Part shown: one piece after another, positions 14,738-22,977 of the stretch
Numbering within the stretch: the first letter of the stretch is position 1
Layout of the letters: the number at the start of each line of letters is the position of its first letter
From: an uncultured Eubacteriales bacterium
Lineage (GTDB): Bacteria > Bacillota > Clostridia > Christensenellales > Aristaeellaceae
Assembly (NCBI GenBank): GCA_900553265.1
Contig: USDD01000019.1
Coordinates: forward strand, 1 to 31,658
Length of the DNA: 31,658 bases
Direction of reading: 5' to 3'
Translations under genes and position numbers: made by a program
The notes under the pieces: generated by a model
What the model was told of the DNA's origin: nothing
Seen by the model: the letters and a program-made list of their open reading frames with translations, nothing else
The model's database searches: none

Positions 14738-15577
14738 TCAGATGCGGGCCTTGAGGAAATCCACTGCCGCGCGGATGTCGCGGATGGGATCGTCGCCGAC
14801 CTCGCGCTCGATGGTCAGGAAGCCGTGGAAGCCGATATCGTCCAGCGCCTTCAGATAGGGTTCGAAGGGCACGTCGCCCTCGCCCAGAGGCAGCTCGATG
14901 AAGCTGGGGCTGGTCACGGGCTCGTCCTCGACGATGCCGTAGATACTCTCGGAGTCGCGGTCGGCCAGCTTGCGGCCGTCCTTGGCGTGGGTGTGGACGA
15001 TGTAGTCCTTCAGCGTGTAGACCGCCTGCACGGGGTCGTCGCCGGTGACCATGACCAGATTGGCCGGGTCGAGATTGACGGCCAAGCCGGTGGAATGCAG
15101 GCTGTCGAGAAAGGTCTTCAGCGTCGCGGCGGTCTCGGGGCCGGTCTCGATGGCGAAATGGGCCTTCAGGGAATCGGCGTACTCGGCCAGCTGCGCGCAC
15201 GCGTCCTGCATGATCCTGTAGCGGGGATGGTTCGGGTCGGTGGGTACCACGCCGATGTGGGTGGTGACGATGTTGGTCTCCAGCTCCATGGCCAGATCGA
15301 GAATGCGCTTGCTGGCCTCGATGAGCTGCGGGTTCTTCTCCGCGTCGCCGAAGCCGTGGCCCAGATCGCCGCACAGCGCGGACAGCACCAGACCGTGATC
15401 CTTGACCATCTTCAGAAATTCCCTGCGCTTTTCGCCGGTCAGCTTCTGGGGAGACAGCTCGCCGTAGGTGGCGTAGGCCTGAATGCCCTGCGCGCCCATG
15501 TCGGCCGCCAGCTTCAGGGATTCGGGAATGCTCTTTTTAAAGGAATCGAGAATAACTCCGATGGAGAAATTATACAT
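14738..15577 (-). CDS. Sugar phosphate isomerase/epimerase (xylose isomerase-like TIM barrel)
   Basis: 279 residues. Pattern of the AP-endonuclease-2-like TIM barrel: SIGVILDSFKKSIPESLKLAADMGAQGIQ at the start, VTTHIGVVP, FAIETGPETAATL (metal-binding Glu), VNLDPANL (Asp), VHTHAKDG (His) and FLTIEREVGDDP (Glu). These match the metal ligands of the family. Such enzymes isomerise or epimerise sugars, sugar phosphates or inosose-type compounds; the substrate is not identifiable. It lies downstream of an FGGY kinase gene, suggesting a small carbohydrate-use pair, but has its own promoter. GGAGG lies 11 bases before the ATG. Confidence 0.82.
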   Translation of the reverse strand: MYNFSIGVILDSFKKSIPESLKLAADMGAQGIQAYATYGELSPQKLTGEKRREFLKMVKDHGLVLSALCGDLGHGFGDAEKNPQLIEASKRILDLAMELETNIVTTHIGVVPTDPNHPRYRIMQDACAQLAEYADSLKAHFAIETGPETAATLKTFLDSLHSTGLAVNLDPANLVMVTGDDPVQAVYTLKDYIVHTHAKDGRKLADRDSESIYGIVEDEPVTSPSFIELPLGEGDVPFEPYLKALDDIGFHGFLTIEREVGDDPIRDIRAAVDFLKARI

Positions 15578-15650
15578 TTTTGCAACGCCCTCCGTTTTTG
15601 ATAAATGTCTGACAATTGCGGCGGATTCGCCGGATGTCCATCACAGTCTG

Positions 15651-15679
15651 ATTATACCATCTTGCGGCTTCGAAGTAAA
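15651..15679 (-). promoter_or_regulatory. Promoter of the isomerase gene
   Basis: Minus strand: TTTACT (15674-15679), 17-base spacer, extended -10 TGG-TATAAT (15651-15656). It lies in the 111-base gap after the FGGY kinase. A short hairpin CGGCG-GATT-CGCCG (15619-15632) lies in the resulting leader. Confidence 0.7.
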
Positions 15680-15688
15680 GGCCGAGAT

Positions 15689-17287
15689 TTACAGCGATTC
15701 CACCGCGGCGCGCTCCACGGGCAGGGCCGCGACGTAACGGCGCAGATATGCGTCGAAGTCGGCCACATCCGCGGGCTCGGGCTTCAGCTCCTCGCCCAGA
15801 AGGCCGGCGAATACGCGATTACTCAGGTATTCCTCCAGCGTCTCGGCGTCCCTGCGCAGGCGCATGAACGCCGCCAGCAGGGCGATGCCCCACGCGCCGC
15901 CCTCGGAGGCACTGTCCATAACGGACACGGGCGCGTCGATGGCCGCGGCCAGAATGCACTGTCCGACGCCCTTCGTGCGGAACAGCCCGCCGTGGCCGTA
16001 CATCCGGTCGATTCTGACGTTTTCCTCCTTCAGCAGGATGTTCAGCCCCAGCTTCAGCACGCTCAAGGACGAATACAGCTGGGCGCGCATGAAGTTGGCC
16101 AGCGTCATCTTCGCCTCGGGCCTGCGGACGAACAGCGGCCGGCCCTCCTCGAAGCCGGTGATGTGCTCGCCGGAATAGTAGTTGTAGCTCAGCAGCCCGC
16201 CGCAGTCCGGGTCGGCCTCCAGCGCGGCGCGGAACAGCCCGCCGTAGAGCGCGTCCGCGTCGAGGTTCGCGCCGATGCTCCGGGCGAACTCGCCGAACAG
16301 GCCTGCCCAGGCGTTCAGGTCGGACGTGCAGTTGTTGCAGTGGGCCATGGCTACGGCGCGTCCCGACGGCGTGGTCACCAGATCGATCTCGGGATGCACG
16401 CGCTGAAGCGGCTTTTCCAGCACTACCATGGCGAACACCGACGTGCCCGCGGAGACGTTGCCCGTGCGCGGCGCGACGCTGTTGGTGGCGGTCATGCCCG
16501 TGCCCGCGTCGCCCTCGGGCGGGCAGAGGGGAATGCCTGCCTGCAGCGTTCCGGAGGGATCCAGCAGCCGCGCGCCCGCCTCGGTGAGCGTTCCAGCGGC
16601 TTCGCCCGCGCGGAGAACCCTGGGCAGAATCTCCCCGAGCTTCCACGGCAGACGCTCGCCCGCGCAGTGCTCGTCGAAGCGCTCAAGCAGCGCCGCGTCG
16701 TAGTCGCCCGTCGCGCTGTCGATGGGGAACATGCCCGACGCGTCGCCCACGCCCAGCACGCGCTCGCCGGTGAGCAGGAAATGGACGTAACCTGCCAGCG
16801 TGGTCATGAAGCGAATCTCCGGAACGTGGGGCTCGCGGCTGAGCATGGCCTGACGCAGATGCGCCACGCTCCAGCGCTGAGGAATGTTGAAGCGGAAAAG
16901 CTCCGTAAGCTCCTTCGCCGCCTCGGCGGTCATGGTGTTGCGCCAGGTGCGGAAGGGGACGAGCAGTCGATCCTGCGCGTCGAAGGCCAGATAGCCGTGC
17001 ATCATGGCGCTCACACCGATGGCTCCGAAGGTGGTCAGCTTCGCGCCATAGCGCTGAGAGACGTCCTGCGCCAGCGCGGCGTAGCAGGACTGAAGACCGC
17101 CGATCACGTCCTCCATGGAGTAGGTCCACACGCCGTTCTCCAGCCGGTTTTCCCAGGCGCAGCCGCCGGAGGCCAGCAGCTCGTGCTTTTCGTCGATCAG
17201 CACGGCCTTGATACGCGTGGAACCCAGCTCGATTCCGAGAATGGTTCGTCCCTGCTCGATGATGGCTCTCTTATCCAAAACACTCAT
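15689..17287 (-). CDS. FGGY-family carbohydrate kinase
   Basis: 532 residues. The N-terminal ATPase-fold half has TILGIELGSTRIKAVLID (phosphate 1), GVSAMMHGYLAFD and the wide sugar-binding region; the C-terminal half has VSAGTSVFAMV (phosphate 2), MYGHGGLFRTKGVGQCILAAAI and ASEGGAWGIALLAAF (adenosine site). It phosphorylates a sugar or polyol with ATP. It resembles xylulokinase/ribulokinase relatives, but the substrate cannot be fixed. The ATG at 17287 directly abuts GGAGG (no spacing). An in-frame TTG at 17278 (then DKRAIIEQGRTILGIEL) has a 9-base spacing and may be the true start. It pairs with the isomerase-like gene downstream. Confidence 0.87.
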   Translation of the reverse strand: MSVLDKRAIIEQGRTILGIELGSTRIKAVLIDEKHELLASGGCAWENRLENGVWTYSMEDVIGGLQSCYAALAQDVSQRYGAKLTTFGAIGVSAMMHGYLAFDAQDRLLVPFRTWRNTMTAEAAKELTELFRFNIPQRWSVAHLRQAMLSREPHVPEIRFMTTLAGYVHFLLTGERVLGVGDASGMFPIDSATGDYDAALLERFDEHCAGERLPWKLGEILPRVLRAGEAAGTLTEAGARLLDPSGTLQAGIPLCPPEGDAGTGMTATNSVAPRTGNVSAGTSVFAMVVLEKPLQRVHPEIDLVTTPSGRAVAMAHCNNCTSDLNAWAGLFGEFARSIGANLDADALYGGLFRAALEADPDCGGLLSYNYYSGEHITGFEEGRPLFVRRPEAKMTLANFMRAQLYSSLSVLKLGLNILLKEENVRIDRMYGHGGLFRTKGVGQCILAAAIDAPVSVMDSASEGGAWGIALLAAFMRLRRDAETLEEYLSNRVFAGLLGEELKPEPADVADFDAYLRRYVAALPVERAAVESL

Positions 17288-17322
17288 CCTCCGTTTTTTA
17301 TAAAATGATAGAACTTGATTGT

Positions 17323-17328
17323 ATTATA
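17323..17328 (-). promoter_or_regulatory. -10 element before the FGGY kinase
   Basis: TATAAT on the minus strand, 36 bases before the ATG, in an AT-rich spacer after the MATE terminator. No convincing -35 is seen. Confidence 0.4.
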
Positions 17329-17357
17329 ACTGAAAGAAAATCAAAATGGAAGAGAAA

Positions 17358-17391
17358 AAACGCGTCCCGCCGAGAAAAATGTGGGACGCGG
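17358..17391 (-). terminator. Terminator of the MATE gene
   Basis: Minus strand: CGCGTCCC (17383-17390) pairs with GGGACGCG (17361-17368), followed by TTTTTTC. It lies 6 bases after the stop. Confidence 0.85.
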
Positions 17392-17396
17392 AGGAA

Positions 17397-18746
17397 TCAG
17401 CGCGTCAGGCGCTTGATCCATTTGTAGCTGTTGACGCGGATGAATGCGGGAACGCACTTGAACACCTGATCGGAATTGAGCAGGATGATAACGATGATGG
17501 GCGAGAGCCTCCAGACGAACGCCGCGAGGCAGGAGAAGGGAAGCACGATGCCCCAGATGCTGATGAGGTCGAGGATCATGACGAAGCGCGTGTCGCCGCC
17601 GCCGCGGATGATGCCGCCGTTGGTGGGCATCTGATAGGACATGGTGACCAGAACAACGCTCTGGATAATCATGTAGGCGTTGGCCAGCGCGCGGGTCTCG
17701 TCGGAGATGTTGTACACGCGCAGCAGCGGAACGCGGATAATCATCAGCGCCGCGCCGAGGACGAGGCCGATGGCCACGAACAGCGCCTGAAGCGTCCGGG
17801 TGTATTCCTTGAGGACGGAGAGATCTTTTCCCTCGCCGATGGCCTTGCCGATGAGGATGGCCGCGGCGGAGGACGCGCCCACCGACGCGACCTTCAGCAG
17901 CAGAAAGACGTTGGAGGAGATGGACTGAGCGGCGATGGCCACCGCGCTCATGTGGCCGAGAATGACCGTCTGCAGCGCGTTGGCGAGCCCCCAGAGCGTC
18001 TGCGTCAGGATGACCGGCGAGGCCACGCGGAAGAAGTCGCGCGCCATTTCGCGATCGGCGGAGAGAAAGTCGGACGGCTGCATGGACACGCGCCTGTCTC
18101 GGACAAAAACGTACCACGCGAACACGAACAGCTCGACGATTCGCGCCGCCAGCGTGCCGATGGCCGCGCCGCGAGCACCCATTTCCGGCGCGCCGAAGCG
18201 GCCGTAGATGAGCACGTAGTTGATGGAGCAGTTCAGAACCAGCGACAGCAGCGACACGCGCAGGGCGATCTGCACCGATTCCACCACGCGCATGGTGCCC
18301 AGCAGAATGGATGACGCGGCGAAGAACAGATAGGTGAAGCGGATGATCTTCAGATAGGCCACGCCCTCGGCGACGATGGCCGCGTCCCGGGTGAAGAGCC
18401 GCAGCGTCTGCTCGAGAAACAGCGAAACGGCGATAAACAGCGCGATGGCCACACCCAGCGCCGCGCGCATGGCGATGGACGACAGCATTCTGATTTCGCC
18501 GGTGCGCTTCTGCCCCCAGTACTGGCTGCCCAGAACGATCATGCCGTTGCTCACGCCGAAGACGATCTGCTGGAGCACGAACTGAATCTGGTTGACGGCG
18601 GCCACGCCGGAGAGGGCGGATTCGGAATAGCGGCCCAGCATGATGTTGTCCGCGAGATTGACGCTGAGAATCACCGCCTGCTCCAGCATCAGCGTCAGGC
18701 ACAGCACGGCGAAGCTGCGGTAGAAATTTCTGTCCTTCGTAAACAT
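17397..18746 (-). CDS. MATE-family efflux transporter
   Basis: 449 residues with about 12 membrane helices in two similar halves. The first half has LADNIMLGRYSESALSGVAAVNQIQFVL and ASQYWGQKR-like GSQYWGQKRTGEI; the second has FFRVASPVILTQTLWGLANALQTVILGHMSAVAIAAQSI and ILIGKAIGEGK. These are the standard MATE repeats. MATE proteins export cationic drugs and metabolites using H+ or Na+ gradients; substrate unknown. GGGAG lies before the ATG. A palindromic repeat element sits 23 bases upstream of the start codon, where a promoter would be expected. Confidence 0.92.
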   Translation of the reverse strand: MFTKDRNFYRSFAVLCLTLMLEQAVILSVNLADNIMLGRYSESALSGVAAVNQIQFVLQQIVFGVSNGMIVLGSQYWGQKRTGEIRMLSSIAMRAALGVAIALFIAVSLFLEQTLRLFTRDAAIVAEGVAYLKIIRFTYLFFAASSILLGTMRVVESVQIALRVSLLSLVLNCSINYVLIYGRFGAPEMGARGAAIGTLAARIVELFVFAWYVFVRDRRVSMQPSDFLSADREMARDFFRVASPVILTQTLWGLANALQTVILGHMSAVAIAAQSISSNVFLLLKVASVGASSAAAILIGKAIGEGKDLSVLKEYTRTLQALFVAIGLVLGAALMIIRVPLLRVYNISDETRALANAYMIIQSVVLVTMSYQMPTNGGIIRGGGDTRFVMILDLISIWGIVLPFSCLAAFVWRLSPIIVIILLNSDQVFKCVPAFIRVNSYKWIKRLTR

Positions 18747-18769
18747 GGTTTCGCTCCCGTTTCAGCTAA

Positions 18770-18929
18770 GGTAACACCGCACAATCCGGCGGTGCGTCTG
18801 GCTCGGTCTTTTCCGCCCTCTGCGGCATGCAGATTCCTCGATTACCCTCCAGTAAACCTTCGGAATTTGCATTTGCATCTGACGAAAAATCCATTCGCCG
18901 GACGATCGCCTCATTTGTGAGGTGTTACC
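18770..18929. repeat. MITE-like palindromic element, about 160 bp
   Basis: The ends are inverted: GGTAACACCGCACAA (18770-18784) against TTGTGAGGTGTTACC (18915-18929), 15 bp with one mismatch. Next inside are TCCGGCG and CGCCGGA, and towards the centre ATGCAGATTCC and GGAATTTGCAT (one mismatch). The whole element could fold as one long imperfect hairpin. It has no coding potential. Target duplication is unclear. Confidence 0.6.
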
Positions 18930-18950
18930 CTGAATTTGTCCGAACATGCG

Positions 18951-18977
18951 GAAAGAGCCATGCGGGATGGCTCTTTC
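18951..18977 (-). terminator. Stem-loop after the Thr/Pro-rich membrane protein gene
   Basis: A perfect 11-bp stem GAAAGAGCCAT / ATGGCTCTTTC with a 5-base loop, 18 bases after the stop. The T-run after the stem is poor, so it may be a weak terminator or an mRNA 3' end. Confidence 0.6.
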
Positions 18978-18995
18978 GGGAAGGCGGCTTGCGGA

Positions 18996-19808
18996 TCAGT
19001 CCGTCAGCGCGACGTCGCCGAGGAACTGACGGTTCAGCACGGTGAAGGTGCAGGTTTCGGGGAATTCGACGTACTCGAACTTGTCCGCGCCGCCGACCTT
19101 GTACTGAATGACCATGCCCAGCGAATAGATGTCGTCGGGCAGAGAGGCGGTGGAGAGGAAGATCTCGAAATCGCAGGCAGAGGCGTTGGTGCACTGCGCG
19201 CCGGTGTGATCCACGCCGGAAATGCCGCTCTTCATCGTGGTCAGCGCCACGGCGCGCGCGCCGTTGGATTCGCGCTTGAGCACCAGATAGAGCTGAGCGG
19301 TGGAGCCGTCGAAGGACGCGTCGTCGATGTAGGCGTAGCCCTGAAGCTGCATCACGGCAAGATTGTCCGCCTCGGAGCGATAGCTGTGAGTGACGCCCAG
19401 CGCGGCCTTGTCCGTGGTCGGCGTCTCCGGGAAGGTCAGATCCGTGCGGATGGGCGCGAACGCGGATTCGGGGATGCTCGTGGGCACGGCTGTGGGCTCA
19501 GGAGTCGCCGTGGGCTTCGGGGTCGGCGTGGCCGTGGGCTTGGGAGTGGGTGTCGCGGTGGTCTCGGGCTCGGGCGTGCCGGTGGAGAGATCGGCCAGCG
19601 CCGCGGGCTGCTCGTCGTCGGGAGAGAGAGACGGCGCCGGTGTGGTCTCCACATACGGGCGCACCGAAGCGTCCGGCGCGAGCTTGTCGGAATAATCCAG
19701 CTTCAGCATAAAGGAAGCCAGCAGAACCACGATAATGACCACAAACAGACCGAAGAAACAGCGCAGGATGGCCATTCCCTTGGCTTCGCGCTTGTATCCT
19801 TTTTGCAT
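18996..19808 (-). CDS. Membrane-anchored protein with Thr/Pro repeat linker, unknown function
   Basis: 270 residues. A short basic N-terminus (MQKGYKREAKG) precedes one strongly hydrophobic helix (about 13-37), so the rest is probably outside the membrane. Residues about 75-112 are a low-complexity linker built from TPTPKPTA units, a typical extracellular spacer. The C-terminal about 150 residues form a predicted beta-rich domain (VTHSYRSEADNLAVMQLQGYAYIDD, QLYLVLKRESN, CDFEIFLSTASLPDDIYSLGMVIQYK) that I do not recognise as a named family. GGAGGG lies upstream of the start and a strong promoter lies ahead. Confidence 0.8.
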   Translation of the reverse strand: MQKGYKREAKGMAILRCFFGLFVVIIVVLLASFMLKLDYSDKLAPDASVRPYVETTPAPSLSPDDEQPAALADLSTGTPEPETTATPTPKPTATPTPKPTATPEPTAVPTSIPESAFAPIRTDLTFPETPTTDKAALGVTHSYRSEADNLAVMQLQGYAYIDDASFDGSTAQLYLVLKRESNGARAVALTTMKSGISGVDHTGAQCTNASACDFEIFLSTASLPDDIYSLGMVIQYKVGGADKFEYVEFPETCTFTVLNRQFLGDVALTD

Positions 19809-19841
19809 GATAAACCCTCCAATGGAACGTTAGATAGCTTC

Positions 19842-19870
19842 ATGATAGCCAACAACGGTCGCCGTGTCAA
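19842..19870 (-). promoter_or_regulatory. Promoter of the Thr/Pro-rich membrane protein
   Basis: Minus strand: TTGACA (19865-19870), a 17-base spacer and TATCAT (19842-19847), a near-consensus housekeeping promoter 34 bases before the ATG. Confidence 0.75.
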
Positions 19871-19913
19871 TGGAAAGGCGGGAAAAATTGAAATAATGTT
19901 ACAAAATGCGCAC

Positions 19914-19938
19914 AAAAGGCCGCTCGATGAAAGCGGCC
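19914..19938 (-). terminator. Terminator of rqcH
   Basis: Minus strand: GGCCGCT, 7-base loop, AGCGGCC, then TTTTG. It lies 18 bases after the stop. Confidence 0.8.
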
Positions 19939-19955
19939 CTTCCTATTTCTTCCAT

Positions 19956-21674
19956 TTACTCCGCGCGCGGCTCGGGGGTGACGTACAGCGTGTGCTGATG
20001 GGTGTAGATCACGAAGCCGGGCTTCGCGCCGCCGGGCTTGCGGACGTATTTGCGCAGGGTGTAGTCTACGGGCACCTGGGACGAATTCGCGCCCCTGGAA
20101 TAGGCGGCGGCGATCTTCGCGGCGGCGAGAATGGTCGCGTCGTCGGGGTTCTCGCCCACGATGATGACGTGGGAGCCGGGCATGTCCTTGGCGTGCAGCC
20201 AGATTTCCTCCGGCTGGGCGGTGAAGGTCAGCTTGTCGTTCTGAAGATTGTTTTTGCCCACGAGAATCGTCCGGCCGTTGTCCAGCGTGATCTTCATCGG
20301 CCGGGACGGCGGCAGCTGCTTCATCTGGCGGCGGTTGCGGTTGGGCTTGACGTAGCCGAATTTCTCCAGCTCCTCGCGCAGCTCGAACAGCTCAGCCTCC
20401 TCGGTGCACTTGCTCAGATTGTCCATCTGGCCTTCGAGATAGGAAAGCTCCGCGCCGGTCTTTTCGATCTGCTCCGCGGCCAGCGTCTGGGCGTTGCGCG
20501 CCTTCTGATAGAGCTTGAAGTACTTCTGAGCGTTCTGGCCCGGCGAGAGCTTCTCGTCCAGCTCCACGGTGAGCATGGGCATGCTTTCTTCATAATAATT
20601 GGGCAGCTGAACGCTCTTTTCGCCCTTTTTGGCCAGATACAGGTTCGCCGTCAGCAGCTCTCCCTTCAGGCGGTATTCGTCCATGCGCTGACTGCCCAGA
20701 AGGGCCTCGCGCTGAAGCGCCAGCTTCTTTTCGCAGCGCTCGATGTTGTTCTTCAGCACGCGGTGCAGCGCGGCGGATTTCTGATGGATGCGCTCGAGGT
20801 TGTCCCGGGTGCGGAAGAACGCGTCCATCGCCTGAGAGAGCGTGTCAAAGCGCGTCTCGGTCAGGTGTTCGCTGCCGCGGCGATGGAACGCGGCGAAGTC
20901 CACGGCGCGCCCGTCCGCGTCGGAGAGAATGTTGGGCGCGAGCTCGTCCTTCAGGCCGTTCAGCGTCTGAACCGCGCGCTGCGCCGTCGTTTCCGGGTCG
21001 AAGTCGCCGGTGCGCGCCTCCTCGTCGCCGCAGGCGCGGAAGGCCAGCTCCCGAGCCGTCTGAGAGGACAGGCCGCTGATGCTGCGGGCGAGAATCTTCC
21101 ATACCGGGCCGCCCTGAGCGCGCAGTGCCTCGGCCAGCGCGCCGATGGGCACGTCGGCGAAGGGCAGCTTGCCGTGGGCCGGTGGATCCTTGTATCGCAG
21201 ACCCGGCAGTACCTCGCGCACCGAGGACATGGCCTCGTTCACGCGGCGCGCGCTGTCGATGATGCGTCCGTCGCCACCGACGAAGATCAGGTTGGAATGC
21301 TTGCCCATGAACTCACAGACGAGGCGCTTGGTCGCGCGCTCGCCCAGCTCGTCGTAGTGCTCGATGGTGATTTCCAGAATGCGGTCGCAGTGAATCTGCC
21401 GGACGTCCGCGACGCGGCCGCCGGTGATGTGCTTGCGCAGCAGCATGCACAGCGCGGGCGGCTCCAGCGGGCCAGTTTTCTTCTGCACGGTGAGATGCGC
21501 CCGGGCGCAGTCCGCGCTGGCGGAGAGCAGCAACAGATGGTTCTGCCCGTTATTGCGAATGGTCAGGTTCAGTTCGTCGCGCTCGGGCTGGACGATGCGG
21601 TCGATGCGGCCGTTGACCAGCGCGGCGCGAAGCTCGTCGGCGGCAAAGCCGAGCGTCAGGCCGTCCAGTGGCAT
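19956..21674 (-). CDS. rqcH: RqcH (NFACT family), ribosome quality control factor
   Basis: 572 residues. The NFACT-N domain begins MPLDGLTLGFAADELRAALVNGRIDRIVQPERDEL and contains CMLLRKHITGGRV and CEFMGKHSNLIFV. A long coiled-coil middle follows (about 280-420), then the NFACT-R domain with PEEIWLHAKDMPGSHVII and AAAYSRGANSSQVPVDYTLRKYVRKPGGAKPGFVIY. RqcH binds obstructed 50S subunits with peptidyl-tRNA and adds C-terminal alanine tails that mark stalled products for decay. Older annotations call it a fibronectin-binding protein (FbpA). Start 21674 has GGAGG 8 bases upstream; an earlier ATG at 21695 lacks a ribosome site. The promoter overlaps that of the divergent GerMN gene. Confidence 0.93.
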   Translation of the reverse strand: MPLDGLTLGFAADELRAALVNGRIDRIVQPERDELNLTIRNNGQNHLLLLSASADCARAHLTVQKKTGPLEPPALCMLLRKHITGGRVADVRQIHCDRILEITIEHYDELGERATKRLVCEFMGKHSNLIFVGGDGRIIDSARRVNEAMSSVREVLPGLRYKDPPAHGKLPFADVPIGALAEALRAQGGPVWKILARSISGLSSQTARELAFRACGDEEARTGDFDPETTAQRAVQTLNGLKDELAPNILSDADGRAVDFAAFHRRGSEHLTETRFDTLSQAMDAFFRTRDNLERIHQKSAALHRVLKNNIERCEKKLALQREALLGSQRMDEYRLKGELLTANLYLAKKGEKSVQLPNYYEESMPMLTVELDEKLSPGQNAQKYFKLYQKARNAQTLAAEQIEKTGAELSYLEGQMDNLSKCTEEAELFELREELEKFGYVKPNRNRRQMKQLPPSRPMKITLDNGRTILVGKNNLQNDKLTFTAQPEEIWLHAKDMPGSHVIIVGENPDDATILAAAKIAAAYSRGANSSQVPVDYTLRKYVRKPGGAKPGFVIYTHQHTLYVTPEPRAE

Positions 21675-21706
21675 GGTGTTTTCCTCCGAATGCACAATCT
21701 TTACTG

Positions 21707-21756
21707 ATTATAACCGATTTCGCCCGATTGCGCAACCGTGGCTTGTGTGATAAAAT
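21707..21756. promoter_or_regulatory. Divergent promoters sharing a palindromic -35
   Basis: Minus (rqcH): TTGCGC (21730-21735), 17 bases, TATAAT (21707-21712). Plus (GerMN gene): TTGCGC (21728-21733), 17 bases, extended -10 TGA-TAAAAT (21751-21756). Both -35 hexamers come from one palindrome, TTGCGCAA (21728-21735), overlapping by four bases. Confidence 0.7.
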
Positions 21757-21827
21757 GAAGAAGCGCATAGCCCGCCGCGCGACGGAATAGATTGAATGGA
21801 AATCAGCCGTTGCGAGGAGGGGTTCGG

Positions 21828-22943
21828 ATGAACTTTACGGAGAGCCAGCGCAAGAGGTATCTCATGGCGATTGCGCTTCTGATTCTGGCCATCGTTCTGG
21901 CGTGCGCGTGGAGCCTTTGGCGCACGCGGCCGCGGGCGGAGGTTACGCCGGAAACCACCGCCGCGCCGGAGCCGGCCTTGACCGCCGCGCCGACGCGGCA
22001 GCCCGACGAGGCGGCCAGCGCGGGCGTGGAGCCGGCGCAGGAGGAGAAGAAGGCCGGGACGGTTTCCACCATCGTCTATTATCAGGACAACGACGGCTAT
22101 CTGGTGCCGGTGATGTGCAATGTGCCCATGGAGGACGGTATCGCCAAGGCGACGCTGAACCGCATGGTGCGCAATCCCGGCAACGACATGCAGGCGGCGA
22201 GACTGGGCCTTCGAACGATCCTGCCCGAGGGCACGACGATTGATCTGGATATTGACGATGGCCTTGCGCGCATCGACCTGAGCAAAGAGGTACTTTCGCT
22301 GCCCGACGCGGCGGCGGAGGCGGGCATGATCGACGCGATCGTGCGCACGCTGACCGAGTTCGACACGGTCAGGGAGGTCGAATTCCTGATCGGCGGACAG
22401 AAGCTGGAAAAGCTGCCCCACGGCACGGACGTCTCCGGGAAATTCACCCGGGGCGACATCAATCCCGAGAGCGCCGAGGGCGTGATGAGCGTCGTGGACG
22501 CAAAGCCGGTGACGCTCTACTTCCCGTCCGAGACGGGCACGGTGGTGGTGCCGGTCACGCGAATGGTCTATTCCACGCCCGACGTGAACACGGCGGTGCT
22601 GGAGCTGACCAAGGGCCCGTGCGATTCCTCGGCGCTGGAAAGCGCGCTGCCCGCGGGCTGTGGCCTGATCGATGTGAAGGTGGAAAACGGCGTGGCGAAG
22701 CTCAACTTCACCAAGGAGCTGGCCGAGCTGGCGCTCAATTCCGACGGCGGGCGCATGGCGCTGAAGGCGCTGGTGCTGACCTGCACTCAGTTCGACGGCA
22801 TCGATTCCGTGGAGCTGTACGTGGAGGGCGAAGCATTCGATCCCGGCGCGGGCACGCTGAGCGTTCCCACGTTCATGAACGTGGCGGACACCATCGTCTA
22901 CGATTCCATTCAGACCCAGTCGGCGATGATTCTGGACGACTGA
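21828..22943 (+). CDS. GerMN-domain membrane protein
   Basis: 371 residues. The N-terminus has one hydrophobic helix (about 12-32) ending IVLACAW; the Cys could be a lipobox but the fit is loose. A Thr/Ala/Pro-rich linker follows, then two tandem GerMN domains (about 76-200 and 225-350), recognisable by VYYQDNDGYLVPVMCNVP..., TILPEGTTIDLDIDDGLARIDLSKE and the parallel LYFPSETGTVVVPVTRMVY..., LPAGCGLIDVKVENGVAKLNFTKEL. GerMN occurs in the sporulation/germination protein GerM and in other envelope proteins, so a spore or envelope role is likely. Start 21828 is chosen for GAGGAGGGG upstream. It is divergent from rqcH and begins a run of plus-strand genes. Confidence 0.85.
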   Translation: MNFTESQRKRYLMAIALLILAIVLACAWSLWRTRPRAEVTPETTAAPEPALTAAPTRQPDEAASAGVEPAQEEKKAGTVSTIVYYQDNDGYLVPVMCNVPMEDGIAKATLNRMVRNPGNDMQAARLGLRTILPEGTTIDLDIDDGLARIDLSKEVLSLPDAAAEAGMIDAIVRTLTEFDTVREVEFLIGGQKLEKLPHGTDVSGKFTRGDINPESAEGVMSVVDAKPVTLYFPSETGTVVVPVTRMVYSTPDVNTAVLELTKGPCDSSALESALPAGCGLIDVKVENGVAKLNFTKELAELALNSDGGRMALKALVLTCTQFDGIDSVELYVEGEAFDPGAGTLSVPTFMNVADTIVYDSIQTQSAMILDD

Positions 22944-22977
22944 CTTGCTTCAAAATACGAAAGGCGGTAGAAATCTT

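Noticed and set aside
19480..19580. Short repeats that could suggest a CRISPR or satellite
   Set aside because: They are codon-level repeats for the TPTPKPTA linker, in frame and without regular spacers.
18936..21707. A 923-codon plus-strand frame opposite the Thr/Pro protein and rqcH
   Set aside because: It spans two real genes and their spacer, repeats low-complexity Gly/Arg and His/Val/Ala runs, and has no domain signature. It is a shadow frame.
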